A stretch of DNA of 64,000 bases from Antrihabitans spumae (GTDB taxonomy: Bacteria; Actinomycetota; Actinomycetes; Mycobacteriales; Mycobacteriaceae), in the NCBI RefSeq assembly GCF_043944905.1, contig NZ_JBIMSN010000059.1, positions 12,428 through 76,427 of the forward strand, given 5' to 3'. Below are positions 32,916 through 42,649 of this stretch, piece after piece. Position 1 is the first letter of the stretch, and each line of letters begins with the position of its first letter. The notes beneath the pieces are model-generated. The model worked only from the letters and a program-made list of their open reading frames with translations. It made no database searches and had not been told where the DNA came from. The position numbers and the translations under genes are program-made.

Positions 32916-34475
32916 CTACTTCTTGGGCAGCTTGAACTGTGAGAGGTCGAAGCCTTCCAGGCCCGGCGGCAATTGATCGAGGCCCTTCGGCATGCCACTC
33001 AGATCAGGCATACCGGCAGGCAATCCACCTGGCATGCCGGGCATCCCACCCCGCACCTTCGGCGGAGTCGGGCCACGACCCTTGCCCTTCTTACCCTTCT
33101 TGCCGCGTTGTGACTGCCCGCGGCGCGCACCGGGTAGCCCCATCTGTCGGCCCATCGACGCCATCATCTTGCGCGCTTCGAAGAAGCGATCCACAAGCTG
33201 GTTGACCTCGGACACCTTCACACCGGAACCGTTCGCGATCCGGAGTCGTCGCGACGCGTTGATGATCTTCGGATTGTCGCGCTCGGCCTTCGTCATGCCG
33301 CGGATGATCGCCTGTACGCGGTCGAGCTGCTTGTCGTCGACCTGCGACAACGCCTCTTTCATCTGACCTGCGCCAGGCATCATGGCGAGCAGATTGCCGA
33401 TCGGACCCATCTTGCGGATCGCCATCATCTGGTCGAGGAAGTCCTCGAGCGTCAGCTGGCCCGAACTGATCTTCTCGGCAGCATCGATCGCCTGCTGCTC
33501 GTCGTAGACCGACTCGGCCTGCTCGATCAGCGTCAGCACATCGCCCATGCCGAGGATCCGGCTGGCCATCCGGTCGGGGTGGAAGACGTCGAAGTCTTCG
33601 AGCTTCTCGCCGGTGGACGCGAACATGATCGGCTGACCGGTCACCTCGCGCACGCTCAGCGCAGCACCACCGCGGGCGTCACCGTCGAGCTTGGTGAGCA
33701 CGACACCCGTGAATCCGACGCCGTCGCGGAAGGCCTCGGCCGTGCTGACAGCGTCCTGACCGATCATCGCGTCGAGTACGAACAACGTCTCGTCGGGCTG
33801 CACAGCGTCGCGAATGCCGATGGCCTGGTTCATCAATTCGGCATCGATACCGAGACGACCGGCGGTATCGACGATGACGACGTCGTACTGCTTGTTTCGC
33901 GCCTCGGCGATGCCTGCCTTCGCAACCTCGACAGGATCGGCCGCCGTGATGCCGAGCGCGTTGTCGCCGCCGCCGATCGACGTGCCCGGATGCGGTGCGA
34001 ACACAGCCGCGCCGGCACGTTCACCGACGATCTGCAGCTGGCTTACCGCGCCGGGGCGCTGCAGGTCGCACGCGACGAGGAGCGGCGTGTGACCCTGATC
34101 CTTGAGCCACTTGGCCAGCTTGCCCGCGAGGGTCGTCTTACCCGAACCCTGCAGACCTGCAAGCATCACGACCGTTGGAGGCGTCTTCGCGAAGGTCAGC
34201 CGCCTGGTCTCGCCACCGAGGATCCCGACGAGCTCCTCGTTGACGATCTTGACGACCTGCTGCGCCGGGTTGAGCGCACCGGACACCTCGTGGCCCTTTG
34301 CGCGCTCTTTGATCTTGGCGATGAAGCTGCGCACGACGGGCAGCGCGACGTCGGCATCGAGCAGAGCAAGCCTGATCTCACGACACGTCGCATCGATGTC
34401 GGCTGGGGAAAGGCGGCCTTTGCCGCGCAGGTCCTTCAGCGCACCGGTCAACCGGTCGGAAAGGGATTCGAACAC
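32916..34475 (-). CDS. ffh: Signal recognition particle protein Ffh
   Basis: 519-residue SRP54 homologue. N domain, then GTPase motifs GLQGSGKTTLAGKLAKWL, VIVDTAGRLGID, TKLDGDARGGAAL and GEKLEDFDVFHPDRMASRIL. The Met-rich M domain binds SRP RNA and signal sequences (MMAIRKMGPIGNLLAMMPGA), followed by a Gly/Met/Pro-rich basic tail of about 60 residues (KKGKGRGPTPPKVRGGMPGM). It lies two bases before the amidohydrolase. Confidence 0.98.
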   Translation of the reverse strand: MFESLSDRLTGALKDLRGKGRLSPADIDATCREIRLALLDADVALPVVRSFIAKIKERAKGHEVSGALNPAQQVVKIVNEELVGILGGETRRLTFAKTPPTVVMLAGLQGSGKTTLAGKLAKWLKDQGHTPLLVACDLQRPGAVSQLQIVGERAGAAVFAPHPGTSIGGGDNALGITAADPVEVAKAGIAEARNKQYDVVIVDTAGRLGIDAELMNQAIGIRDAVQPDETLFVLDAMIGQDAVSTAEAFRDGVGFTGVVLTKLDGDARGGAALSVREVTGQPIMFASTGEKLEDFDVFHPDRMASRILGMGDVLTLIEQAESVYDEQQAIDAAEKISSGQLTLEDFLDQMMAIRKMGPIGNLLAMMPGAGQMKEALSQVDDKQLDRVQAIIRGMTKAERDNPKIINASRRLRIANGSGVKVSEVNQLVDRFFEARKMMASMGRQMGLPGARRGQSQRGKKGKKGKGRGPTPPKVRGGMPGMPGGLPAGMPDLSGMPKGLDQLPPGLEGFDLSQFKLPKK

Positions 34476-34559
34476 CGATCGCGCTCCTGATCATGGGCTA
34501 TGGGTACACGTCGGAGACCAGCCTAGTGCGTGAGGACTACACCGACGACCGTCGCCGCC

Positions 34560-37097
34560 TCAGGTGGTCTGTTCTTCTACGGGCTTGGGCGGCCGGATCA
34601 TGGGAACAACCCCCAGGATGCCCGCTTCGATCCGTTCGCGATTCGCAGAGCTGTCCCCGTCTCTGAGTGCGAGACAGAACGAGTCGACGACAACCGAACC
34701 CAGCGTCGACACCTTTGCCCAGCGAACGTCGGCGCCCTCGAGCTCGAGTACCCGAGCCAAACGGCACAGCAGCCCCACGCGGTCCTCGGCACGCAGCTCG
34801 ACGATGACCTCCCCGTCCTCCGTTGCGTCGAACCAGATGATCTTCGGCGGCGCCTGCGCGAACGCTGTCGTCGGCACCCCTTCGTCGCCGACGCGTACCG
34901 GAGCGGCCGCAATGGCGTCCTTCTCCTTCTTGTCCAGCAGCGCGATCAGATCGAGGTCGCCCGCAATCGCCCTGATCAGTTCCTGCCTGATCAGACCCGC
35001 GGCAGGCGGTGTGCCGAACTTCGGTGACACGACGAAGGTGTTGATCGCCGACCCGGCGTGACTGCCGACCGAGGCCGACAGGACACGCAGCGAATTCATC
35101 GCGAGAACACCCGCGGCATCCGAAAGCAGACCGGGCTCGTCGGGTGCGATGACGGTGACGATGTAGGTGTGCTGGCCGCCCTCGGGTTGCAGTTCGACGA
35201 ACACGCCACCGTTCGCGGCGCGAGCGATGTGGTCCGGATCGATGGGATCGGGCTGTGGCAACGGCTCACCTGCCATGACCAGCCTGCACCGGCGGACCAG
35301 TTCGCCGATCAAGGACGACTTCCAGTCCCCCCACACGCCGGGTCCTGTTGCGAGAGAATCGGCTTCGGCGAGAGCGTGCAGGAGTTCCAACAGCATGGTG
35401 TCGCCGTCGAGCGCGTCGACGACGGTCTGCACGGTCAGCGGATCTTCCAGATCGCGACGGGTCGCGGTTTCCGGCAGCAGCAGGTGGTACCGGACGATCG
35501 AACTCAGCAGCGCGACGTCGGATGGCCACAGCCCCAAGCGGTTTCCGATCTGAACCGCGAGGTCGGCACCGACGACACTGTGGTCGCCGCCGCGCCCCTT
35601 GCCGATGTCGTGTAGTAGCGCGGCAAGGACGAGAATGTCCGGTCGCGCCACCCTGGTCGTGAAACCGCTTGCGTAGGCAACGGTTTCGACGAGGTGACGG
35701 TCGACCGTCCAGGTATGAACGGCATCTCGGGGTGGTAGATCGCGAATTGCGCCCCACTCGGGAAGGAGTCGACCCCACAGCCCGGTGCGGTCGAGTGCCT
35801 CGATCACGGCGGCCGCGCTCTTGCCTGTGTCGAGCAGCACGAGCAGATCGTTGAGCGCTTCCTTCGGCCACGGTTCACGCAACTCGGGTGCGCCTTCGGA
35901 CAGGCGGTTCAATGTCGTTGCCGACATGGGCATCTCGGTCTGCGCCGACGCCGCTGCCACCCGAAGAATCAGCCCGGGATCCTTCTTCGGCCTGGCATCG
36001 CGTGCGAGCACAACCTCACCACCGTGCTCGACCACTCCCTCATCGAGTGGTCGGCGCACAGGTACGCGCCGAAGGCGAGAGAACCCGCGTCGCGGTATGG
36101 CGGCGGCGGCAGTACGCAGACCGACATCGACCGAATAGCTGACGGTCCGAGCCGAATCACTCAGCGTGCGAGCAAGATCGAACCGGTCGCCGATCCGTAG
36201 CGCCGCACCGATCTCGTCGGCGTCCTGTGCTCGCAGTTGGTCGCGGGCACGTCCTGCGACGCGATGCAGTTCGGTGCGGACGTCCAACAGTCGTCGATGC
36301 GATTGTTCGAGGCCGCCTCCCGGCGCCTCCGGCCCGAGACCGGGCATCGCGTCGGTCAGTTGCGCGATCGCGAGAGCATCGAGCAACTGCACGTCCCGAA
36401 GACCACCGCGACCGTTCTTGAGATCGGGTTCGGCGCGATGTGCGATCTCGCCGCTACGCGACCAACGCGATTGGGTCTGCGCAACCAATTCGTCGAAGCG
36501 CGTGCGGATACCGGTACGCCATTCCCGTCGTACACCGCCGATCAGCAGATTGGAGAGATCCTCGTCGCCGACGATGTGCCGAGCTTCGAGCATACCGAGC
36601 GCTGCCGTCAGATCCGAACCCGCAACCTGCAGCGCCTGCGGCACCGTCCGCACACTGTGGTCCAGTTTGATGTGCGCGTCCCACAGCGGATACCACAGCT
36701 GATCCGCGACTTCGGAGACCCGCTTCGGATCGACATCGTCGTGCAGCAGAATCAGATCGAGGTCGGAATACGGCAACATCTCACGACGAGCCAACCCACC
36801 GACCGCGACAACCGCGAAGCCGGTGTCGGACCTGATGCCGAGTTCGGCTGCCTTTGTCGTCAGCCAGAATTCGTGCAGATCGACGAGTGCTTGACGCAGG
36901 GCGTGAGCATCGAGCCGCCGATTGCGAGTACCGCCTCCGTCGAGCAATTGCTTTCTGGCGCGGACCAGATCGGCGGCAGCTTCGGGTCCCTGCTTCGCAC
37001 CTCCCGCCGACCCGCTAGATGCGAGCGGCCCCGCGCCCGCCGGTTTCCCGGCAGGAACGGGGCCGCTGTTCCGCGACCCTTGTGGGTCAGAGCGCAT
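34560..37097 (-). CDS. glnD: [Protein-PII] nucleotidyl (uridylyl/adenylyl) transferase
   Basis: 845 residues. Nucleotidyltransferase domain with GGLARREMLPYSDLDLILLH (catalytic Asp pair), HD domain with LAALLHDIGKGRGGDHSVVG, and two C-terminal ACT domains (YIVTVIAPDEPGLLSDAAGV; VELRAEDRVGLLCRLARVLE). In actinobacteria it adenylylates PII. ATG 37097 overlaps the glnB stop by 11 bases; an upstream in-frame start at 37166 lies inside glnB. The N-terminal 45 residues are Gly/Pro-rich. Confidence 0.97.
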   Translation of the reverse strand: MRSDPQGSRNSGPVPAGKPAGAGPLASSGSAGGAKQGPEAAADLVRARKQLLDGGGTRNRRLDAHALRQALVDLHEFWLTTKAAELGIRSDTGFAVVAVGGLARREMLPYSDLDLILLHDDVDPKRVSEVADQLWYPLWDAHIKLDHSVRTVPQALQVAGSDLTAALGMLEARHIVGDEDLSNLLIGGVRREWRTGIRTRFDELVAQTQSRWSRSGEIAHRAEPDLKNGRGGLRDVQLLDALAIAQLTDAMPGLGPEAPGGGLEQSHRRLLDVRTELHRVAGRARDQLRAQDADEIGAALRIGDRFDLARTLSDSARTVSYSVDVGLRTAAAAIPRRGFSRLRRVPVRRPLDEGVVEHGGEVVLARDARPKKDPGLILRVAAASAQTEMPMSATTLNRLSEGAPELREPWPKEALNDLLVLLDTGKSAAAVIEALDRTGLWGRLLPEWGAIRDLPPRDAVHTWTVDRHLVETVAYASGFTTRVARPDILVLAALLHDIGKGRGGDHSVVGADLAVQIGNRLGLWPSDVALLSSIVRYHLLLPETATRRDLEDPLTVQTVVDALDGDTMLLELLHALAEADSLATGPGVWGDWKSSLIGELVRRCRLVMAGEPLPQPDPIDPDHIARAANGGVFVELQPEGGQHTYIVTVIAPDEPGLLSDAAGVLAMNSLRVLSASVGSHAGSAINTFVVSPKFGTPPAAGLIRQELIRAIAGDLDLIALLDKKEKDAIAAAPVRVGDEGVPTTAFAQAPPKIIWFDATEDGEVIVELRAEDRVGLLCRLARVLELEGADVRWAKVSTLGSVVVDSFCLALRDGDSSANRERIEAGILGVVPMIRPPKPVEEQTT

Positions 37098-37425
37098 CCG
37101 CGCCACGTTCACCGGTACGAACTCGAATGATCGCTTCGACCGGGGTGACCCAGACCTTGCCGTCACCGATCTTGCCGGTGCGGGATGCCTCGACGATCAC
37201 CTCGACGACCTTGTCCACGGCGGCGTCGTCGACGACGACCTCCACCCGGACCTTGGGAACGAAGTCCACCGAGTATTCCGCACCGCGGTAAACCTCGGTG
37301 TGACCCTTCTGGCGTCCGTAGCCCTGTACTTCGCTCACGGTCATGCCGAGCACGCCCGCCTGCTCGAGTCCGGTCTTGACGTCTTCGAGCGTGAACGGTT
37401 TGACAATTGCAGTGATCAGCTTCAT
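37087..37425 (-). CDS. glnB: Nitrogen regulatory protein PII (GlnB/GlnK)
   Basis: 112-residue trimeric signal protein. MKLITAIVKPFTLEDVKTGL begins the fold, and the T-loop RGAEYSVDFVPKVRVEVVV carries the modified Tyr51. KIGDGKVWVTPVEAIIRVRT is the C-loop region. It reports 2-oxoglutarate and ATP/ADP and gates AmtB; GlnD modifies it. Six bases after amtB and overlapping glnD. Confidence 0.98.
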   Translation of the reverse strand: MKLITAIVKPFTLEDVKTGLEQAGVLGMTVSEVQGYGRQKGHTEVYRGAEYSVDFVPKVRVEVVVDDAAVDKVVEVIVEASRTGKIGDGKVWVTPVEAIIRVRTGERGADAL

Positions 37426-37431
37426 TTTCGC

Positions 37432-38790
37432 TCATACCTCCTTGCGGGTCGCGTGGCCAATTGCAGAGCTTCCACCCATTGCAGCGAAATCGTATGCCGT
37501 CTCTGCGTGGTCGGATTCATCCAGGCCCACCGCTTCGTCCTCTTCGCTTGCGCGCAGGCCGATCGTGAACTTGATGATGTAAGCGATGATTGCAGTCGCA
37601 ACGAGCGAGTAGGCAAGAACGGCGCCCGCGCCAACAGCCTGCAGCTTGAGCTGCTCGATTCCGCCACCGTAGAACAGACCCTTGATTCCGGCGTAGGACT
37701 CAGGGGCGGCAACCAGGCCGACCATCAAGGTGCCGACGATGCCGCCGACGAGGTGGACACCGACGACGTCGAGCGAATCGTCGAAGCCGAACTTGTACTT
37801 GAGTCCGACGGCGAGTGCACACAGGACACCTGCGGTTGCACCGATTGCGATAGCACCGAGAGCATTGACCGAGGAGCACGACGGCGTGATGGCGACGAGG
37901 CCTGCAACGACACCCGAGGCTGCACCGAGCGACGTCGGCTTGCCGTCACGGATCTTCTCAACGACCAACCAGGCGATCATGGCGGTTGCGGTGGCAATCG
38001 TCGTGGTCAGGAAGGTGTTGCCCGCTGCGGCAGTCGAGCCGACAGCCGAACCAGCGTTGAAGCCGTACCAGCCGAACCACAGCAGACCGGCACCGAGCAT
38101 GACGAACGGCAGGTTGTGCGGCCGGAACGGCGTACGCGGCCAGCCTGCCCGCTTGCCGAGCACAAGGGCGAGCACAAGACCCGCTGCACCAGCGTTGATG
38201 TGGACCGCTGTACCACCTGCGAAGTCGATAGCCTTCAGTTTGTTCGCGATCCAGCCGCCGTTTTCACCGGTGTAGCCGTTGAAGGCGAACACCCAGTGCG
38301 CGACCGGGAAGTAGACGAAGGTTGCCCAGACGCCTGCAAACACCAGCCAAGCGCTGAACTTCATGCGGTCGGCGACTGCGCCCGAGATCAGCGCGACGGT
38401 GATGATGGCGAACATCAGCTGGAATGCGACGAACACCGAGAGTGGAATCGTGCCGAACAGCGGCACACTCGTGTCGACGTCCGGAAGCACGTTGCCCTGG
38501 TCGGTGCCACCGAATACCGACTTCAGACCGAAGTACTGGGTCGGGTCACCGAACAGATTTGCCTTGTCGTTGCCGAACGCGATCGAGAAGCCGTAGAGCA
38601 CCCAGAGCACCGTCACGATGCCCATGGCACTGATGCTCATCATGATCATGTTCAGGACGCTCTTGGCGCGGACCATGCCGCCGTAGAAGAACGCCAACCC
38701 TGGGGTCATGAGCAGCACGAGCGCGGCGCTAGCCAACATCCATGCTGTGTCGCCGGCGTCGGGCGCGCCGGTTAATGGGAATCCATCCAC
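37432..38790 (-). CDS. amtB: Ammonium transporter
   Basis: 452-residue channel with 11-12 helices. The twin-histidine pore residues are visible in GTAVHINAGAAGLVLALVLG and VVGVHLVGGIVGTLMVGLV. The N-terminus begins MDGFPLTGAPDAGDTAWMLA, so there may be no cleaved signal. Start is GTG 38790 with the strong site AAGGAGGAG seven bases upstream. First gene of the amtB-glnB-glnD operon, likely induced under nitrogen limitation through the box at 38882-38898. Confidence 0.97.
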   Translation of the reverse strand: MDGFPLTGAPDAGDTAWMLASAALVLLMTPGLAFFYGGMVRAKSVLNMIMMSISAMGIVTVLWVLYGFSIAFGNDKANLFGDPTQYFGLKSVFGGTDQGNVLPDVDTSVPLFGTIPLSVFVAFQLMFAIITVALISGAVADRMKFSAWLVFAGVWATFVYFPVAHWVFAFNGYTGENGGWIANKLKAIDFAGGTAVHINAGAAGLVLALVLGKRAGWPRTPFRPHNLPFVMLGAGLLWFGWYGFNAGSAVGSTAAAGNTFLTTTIATATAMIAWLVVEKIRDGKPTSLGAASGVVAGLVAITPSCSSVNALGAIAIGATAGVLCALAVGLKYKFGFDDSLDVVGVHLVGGIVGTLMVGLVAAPESYAGIKGLFYGGGIEQLKLQAVGAGAVLAYSLVATAIIAYIIKFTIGLRASEEDEAVGLDESDHAETAYDFAAMGGSSAIGHATRKEV

Positions 38791-38881
38791 CTTGTGTCTC
38801 CTCCTTCATAGCCCAGCCAATTCCGACTGACGACCTGGAGAGAAGAGTGCTCACTCGGTGTTTCAGGTATGACGCTGGGAT

Positions 38882-38898
38882 GTTTCACGCCCGTGAAC
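38882..38898 (-). promoter_or_regulatory. Candidate GlnR box upstream of amtB
   Basis: Minus strand GTTCACGGGCGTGAAAC. It fits the actinobacterial GlnR pattern (GTnAC-N6-GaAAC, nine of ten fixed positions; AC-N9-AC exactly) and lies 92-108 bases upstream of the amtB start. It overlaps the inverted repeat CCCGTGA-ACGCA-TCACGGG at 38890-38908. Confidence 0.5.
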
Positions 38899-38987
38899 GC
38901 ATCACGGGTCTGTGTTGCCATGAGGTTTCTTCCTGCGCAAATGCAAGCAGGTACTCCCGTGAGAATCCGTCACCTCGACCGCGTCAG

Positions 38988-39893
38988 CTACTCGCCGGCC
39001 ACCTCGGGAAACAGCCCTGCCCTAGCCAATTGGCCGGTGATCTCGTCCGGCACGACCTTTCCGAGCCAACCGACGACGTCGAGTAACGCAGGCAGCCGCA
39101 CACCGGTTTCGATCCCCATGTTGCGCAGCATGAAACACAGATCTTCGGTCGCGATGTTGCCTGTCGCGTTGGGAGCGAACGGACACCCGCCGAGCCCACC
39201 GACCGACGAATCCAAGGTCGTCGCGCCCGCCGACACAGCAGCGACGGCATTTGCGTAGCCGGTATTGCGGGTGTTGTGCAGGTGCACGCCGAGCGGAATA
39301 CCGGGTGCCACCTGTGCGACACCTGCAAGCAGAACCGACACCTGGCTCGGAACGCCGCACCCGATCGTGTCGGCGAGCAGGATCTCCTCGGCCCCCGCCG
39401 CCGCGAGCTCACCGGCAAGCTCGATCACCGCATCGGCAGCCACCACACCCGAGAAAGGGCAACCGAACGCAACCGCGATGATCGCGGTGAGGCGGATGTC
39501 GCGATCACGAATCGCGCGTGCGCTGGCTCGAAAGTCGTCGACCGTTGCGGAAACGGGTGCGTTGACGTTGCGCAGATTGAACGCGTCGGTCGCCGAGACC
39601 GCGAACCGAATCTCGTCGAGTTCGCACTCGAGTGCACGGGTCACGCCGCGACCGTTCAGTACCAGTGCTGCGATATCGACACCGGACGGCCTGGCGATCC
39701 GATCGAGGATCTCTTCCGCACCTGCCATTCGCGGCACCCTGCGATCGTTGACGAAGCTCACCGCTTCGACCGCGGCAGGGGTCGTTCCGGTCAGGCGATC
39801 GATCAACTCGATGCGTTCGTCGACAGAGAAATGCCGGGTCTGGTTCTGCAGGCCGTCGCGCGGACCGACTTCGCACACTCGTAGTACCGACAT
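38988..39893 (-). CDS. Hydroxymethylglutaryl-CoA lyase-like enzyme
   Basis: 301-residue HMGL-like TIM barrel. Substrate/metal residues appear as VCEVGPRDGLQNQ at the start, GVHLHNTRNTGYANAVAA (metal HxH) and the active-site cysteine loop GLGGCPFAPNATGN at about residue 245. It cleaves HMG-CoA or a related 3-hydroxy-3-methylacyl-CoA. Separated from the CoA-transferase gene by two bases, so both act in one pathway, possibly leucine or methyl-branched acid degradation. Confidence 0.93.
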   Translation of the reverse strand: MSVLRVCEVGPRDGLQNQTRHFSVDERIELIDRLTGTTPAAVEAVSFVNDRRVPRMAGAEEILDRIARPSGVDIAALVLNGRGVTRALECELDEIRFAVSATDAFNLRNVNAPVSATVDDFRASARAIRDRDIRLTAIIAVAFGCPFSGVVAADAVIELAGELAAAGAEEILLADTIGCGVPSQVSVLLAGVAQVAPGIPLGVHLHNTRNTGYANAVAAVSAGATTLDSSVGGLGGCPFAPNATGNIATEDLCFMLRNMGIETGVRLPALLDVVGWLGKVVPDEITGQLARAGLFPEVAGE

Positions 39894-39895
39894 GA

Positions 39896-41104
39896 TCAGA
39901 TGATGTTCTTGTCGGCAAGCTCATGCTGCCGTTCGGCGGAAAGTCCGAGCACCTCGGTGTAGACGGCTGTGTTGTCCTCGCCGGGCGTCTGCCTGCCGAG
40001 CCACGCGATAGCGCCTGGCGTCTGCGACAGTTTCGGGACGACACCCGGCACGGCGAGGTCGCCGAACCTCGGGTCCTGTTTGCGGACGATCATCTCCCGC
40101 GCCTCGACCTGGGGATCGGCGACCACGTCGGCGATGGAATTGATCGGTCCCCAGACGACCGAGTGTGCGTCGAGGACGGCGGTGAGGTCGCCGAAATCCA
40201 AGGTCGCCGACCATTGCGCGATGAGGTCGTCGAGTTCGTCGGAGTTCTGGCCACGTGCGACGTGGGTCGAGAAGCGTGGATCGCCGGCGAGTTCCGGCGA
40301 CCCCATCGCCTGGGTGAGGCGGCGAAAGAGCGGATCCGCGTTCGCGGCGATGATGAGGCTGCGGCCTTCTTTGGTCGGATAGACGTTCGACGGTGCGAGA
40401 CTCTTCAGCCCTGTGCCCATCGGCTCGCGGACGATGCCGAGCTTGTCGTACTCCGGCAGCGTCGACTCGAGCATCGCGAAACAGCTTTCCAATATCGACG
40501 CGTCGACGACCTGGCCGGTGCCACCTTTCGCATCACGCCAGTACAACGCCATCAGCAGACCTTCGAGAGCGAACAGTGCTGCGAGCGTGTCACCGAGCGA
40601 GATACCGCTGCGCGGCGGCACCTGACCGGGGAACCCGTTGATGTAGCGGAGTCCGCCCATCGCTTCGCCGACGCTCGCGAAACCCGGCCGGGTCGCGTAC
40701 GGACCGGTCTGGCCGAAACCCGAGATGCGGACGATCACCAGCTTCGGGTTGATCTCGTGCAGCTCCGCCGGGCCGAGGCCCCACTTCTCGAGCGTTCCTG
40801 GCCGAAAATTTTCGACGACGGCGTCTGCCTCCGCAACGAGTCCACGGACGAGGTCGCGTCCCTCGTCGGTCGCGAGGTCGATGCCGATCGACTTCTTGTT
40901 GCGGCCGATCACCGACCACCACAGACTGTTGCCCTCGAACGAGCGGCCCCAATTACGCATCGGATCGCCCTTGCCCGGCGGCTCTACCTTGAGAACTTCG
41001 GCACCGAAATCGGCGAGCCGACTTCCCACGAACGGACCCGCTATCAGCTGGCCCATCTCGATCACACGGACACCGGAAAGCGGTCCTGACACGGTTTCGC
41101 TCAC
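39896..41104 (-). CDS. CaiB/BaiF family CoA-transferase
   Basis: 402-residue class III CoA-transferase. Motifs: GVRVIEMGQLIAGPFVGSRL, LADFGAEVLKVEPPGKGDPM with the predicted catalytic Asp later (QVVDASILESCF), and NKKSIGIDLATDEGRDLV. GTG 41104 yields VSETVSGPLSGVRVIE, the family start. It would transfer CoA to an organic acid that the neighbouring lyase then splits. Divergent from the hydrolase at 41177. Confidence 0.93.
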   Translation of the reverse strand: MSETVSGPLSGVRVIEMGQLIAGPFVGSRLADFGAEVLKVEPPGKGDPMRNWGRSFEGNSLWWSVIGRNKKSIGIDLATDEGRDLVRGLVAEADAVVENFRPGTLEKWGLGPAELHEINPKLVIVRISGFGQTGPYATRPGFASVGEAMGGLRYINGFPGQVPPRSGISLGDTLAALFALEGLLMALYWRDAKGGTGQVVDASILESCFAMLESTLPEYDKLGIVREPMGTGLKSLAPSNVYPTKEGRSLIIAANADPLFRRLTQAMGSPELAGDPRFSTHVARGQNSDELDDLIAQWSATLDFGDLTAVLDAHSVVWGPINSIADVVADPQVEAREMIVRKQDPRFGDLAVPGVVPKLSQTPGAIAWLGRQTPGEDNTAVYTEVLGLSAERQHELADKNII

Positions 41105-41176
41105 AAGCAGAAACGCTAGTCGATGACAGGCGTATGGTCGGCGGCGGCAGCGTCGCCGATCGAAGGAGTAACCGCA

Positions 41177-41965
41177 ATGCCCTACGCCGAAGTCAATGGT
41201 CAGCGGCTCTACTACGAGGATTCCGGTTCCGGAGATCCGATCATCTTCTCCCACGGGTTCCTCATGGACCACACGATGTTCGATGCGCAGGTTGCGGCAC
41301 TCTCCGGCAACTGGCGCTGTATTCGCTGGGACGAACGTGGCCATGGCCGAACCGAGACGTCGTCGGCGGCGTTCACCTATTGGGACAGCGCGGCCGATCT
41401 GTTCGGACTGCTCGATCATCTCGGCATCGAACGCGCCGTTCTGGCAGGTATGTCGCAGGGTGGTTTTCTCTCACTGCGGGCCACGCTGACCGCACCCGAG
41501 CGGGTCCGCGCACTCGTTCTCATGGACAGCCAACCCGGTGTCGAGGATCCGGAAAAGGTCGCCGCGTACAACCAGTTGCTCGACGGTTGGACCGCCGTTG
41601 GCATGACCGATCAGCTCGCGGAGATAGTCGCGGCAATCATCATCGGACCTGGCTTCGCGGACACGCCTGCCTGGCAACAGAAGTGGCGCGACCTCGACAC
41701 CACGACCGTGCGACAAACCTACACGACGCTCGTGAGCCGCGAGAACGACGTCACACCACGACTGGCCGAAATCACCGCGCCGACCCTTGTCGTCCACGGC
41801 TCGAACGATGCCTCGATAGAGCTATCGATCGCGCAGAAGTACGCGGCCGAACTGCCGAACGCCGAGTTGGTGGTCGTCGAGGGTGGCGGACACTCGTCCA
41901 ACATGACCCACGCCGACCAGGTCAACCCGGCGCTCGAGCAATTTCTCGGCTCTTTGAACAGTTGA
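41177..41965 (+). CDS. Alpha/beta hydrolase
   Basis: 262 residues. The oxyanion region is IIFSHGFLMDHTMFDAQ, nucleophile elbow GMSQGGFLSLRA (Ser about residue 95), acid in LVVHGSNDASIEL and catalytic His in EGGGHSSNMTHADQV. The ATG follows GAAGGAGTAACCGCA, a good ribosome-binding site. Substrate unknown; it may serve the divergent CoA-transferase/lyase pathway. Confidence 0.9.
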   Translation: MPYAEVNGQRLYYEDSGSGDPIIFSHGFLMDHTMFDAQVAALSGNWRCIRWDERGHGRTETSSAAFTYWDSAADLFGLLDHLGIERAVLAGMSQGGFLSLRATLTAPERVRALVLMDSQPGVEDPEKVAAYNQLLDGWTAVGMTDQLAEIVAAIIIGPGFADTPAWQQKWRDLDTTTVRQTYTTLVSRENDVTPRLAEITAPTLVVHGSNDASIELSIAQKYAAELPNAELVVVEGGGHSSNMTHADQVNPALEQFLGSLNS

Positions 41966-41980
41966 GAACAGCGAGGAGAC

Positions 41981-42649
41981 TCAGCCGAGTACCGACCCCA
42001 TCGACGGCCAGAAGATGCTGCTCTTCACGTATTTGAAGCCGTCGGGGTACTGGTCGCTGACGGGTACCGACCAGCGATGCCACAGCGATCCGTAGACGGC
42101 CGCGACGATCGGTCCGCCACCGGGATTGAGGGCGCGCGTCCTGATCGTCGTGTCGACGGGAACGTCGAGGTGTTCGTTGAGCACCTCGGTACCGCTACGA
42201 CCGCTGAGCAGGTTCAGCCAGATGACCTCCAGCTTGGCCCCACCCTGGTTCGGCGAGATGGTGCCGGGTCCGCCGAAGAATCCGAAGCGGAAACCATCGA
42301 CACCGAGAGCGATGCCGGAGCCGTAGAGCTGACCCGACGCGGGATCCATACGTCCGGTGTCCGAGAACGCCGGGATCTGGAACGGCTGCGCGGGCAGGGC
42401 GGCATCCTGGCGCGCGAAGTCCTGCGGCGCGAACTGCTTCGGCGCTTCGACGAGACGATTCATCGCTGCCAACGCGTCTGCGTTGCCGGATTCGCGCGCG
42501 ATGTCGCGCAGTTGGAGTGCGGCGGCGTTCCAGTCGATGTCCTCACCGACGGTCGGCGCGCTACTTGCCGGTCCTGCGAATACGAGTGCTGCGGCGGCGG
42601 CTGCGGCGACAACGCCGGTCAGTTTTCGCATTACATGAAGGCGACCCAT
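41981..42649 (-). CDS. Secreted protein of unknown function
   Basis: 222 residues with a clear Sec signal peptide (KLTGVVAAAAAAALVFAGPA, cleavage about residue 32 after ASSA). The mature protein is acidic with Gly/Asn-rich stretches (FGFFGGPGTISPNQGGAKLE) and ends WPSMGSVLG; no Cys pairs or catalytic motif. ATG 42649 follows GGGGAGAGCTAT. I do not recognise a characterised family; the layout resembles secreted proteins of mycolic-acid bacteria. Convergent with the hydrolase gene. Confidence 0.7.
   Translation of the reverse strand: MGRLHVMRKLTGVVAAAAAAALVFAGPASSAPTVGEDIDWNAAALQLRDIARESGNADALAAMNRLVEAPKQFAPQDFARQDAALPAQPFQIPAFSDTGRMDPASGQLYGSGIALGVDGFRFGFFGGPGTISPNQGGAKLEVIWLNLLSGRSGTEVLNEHLDVPVDTTIRTRALNPGGGPIVAAVYGSLWHRWSVPVSDQYPDGFKYVKSSIFWPSMGSVLG

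Noticed and set aside
36922..38775. 617-codon plus-strand frame opposite glnD, glnB and amtB
   Set aside because: Antisense to three coupled, highly conserved genes; no start context or family resemblance.
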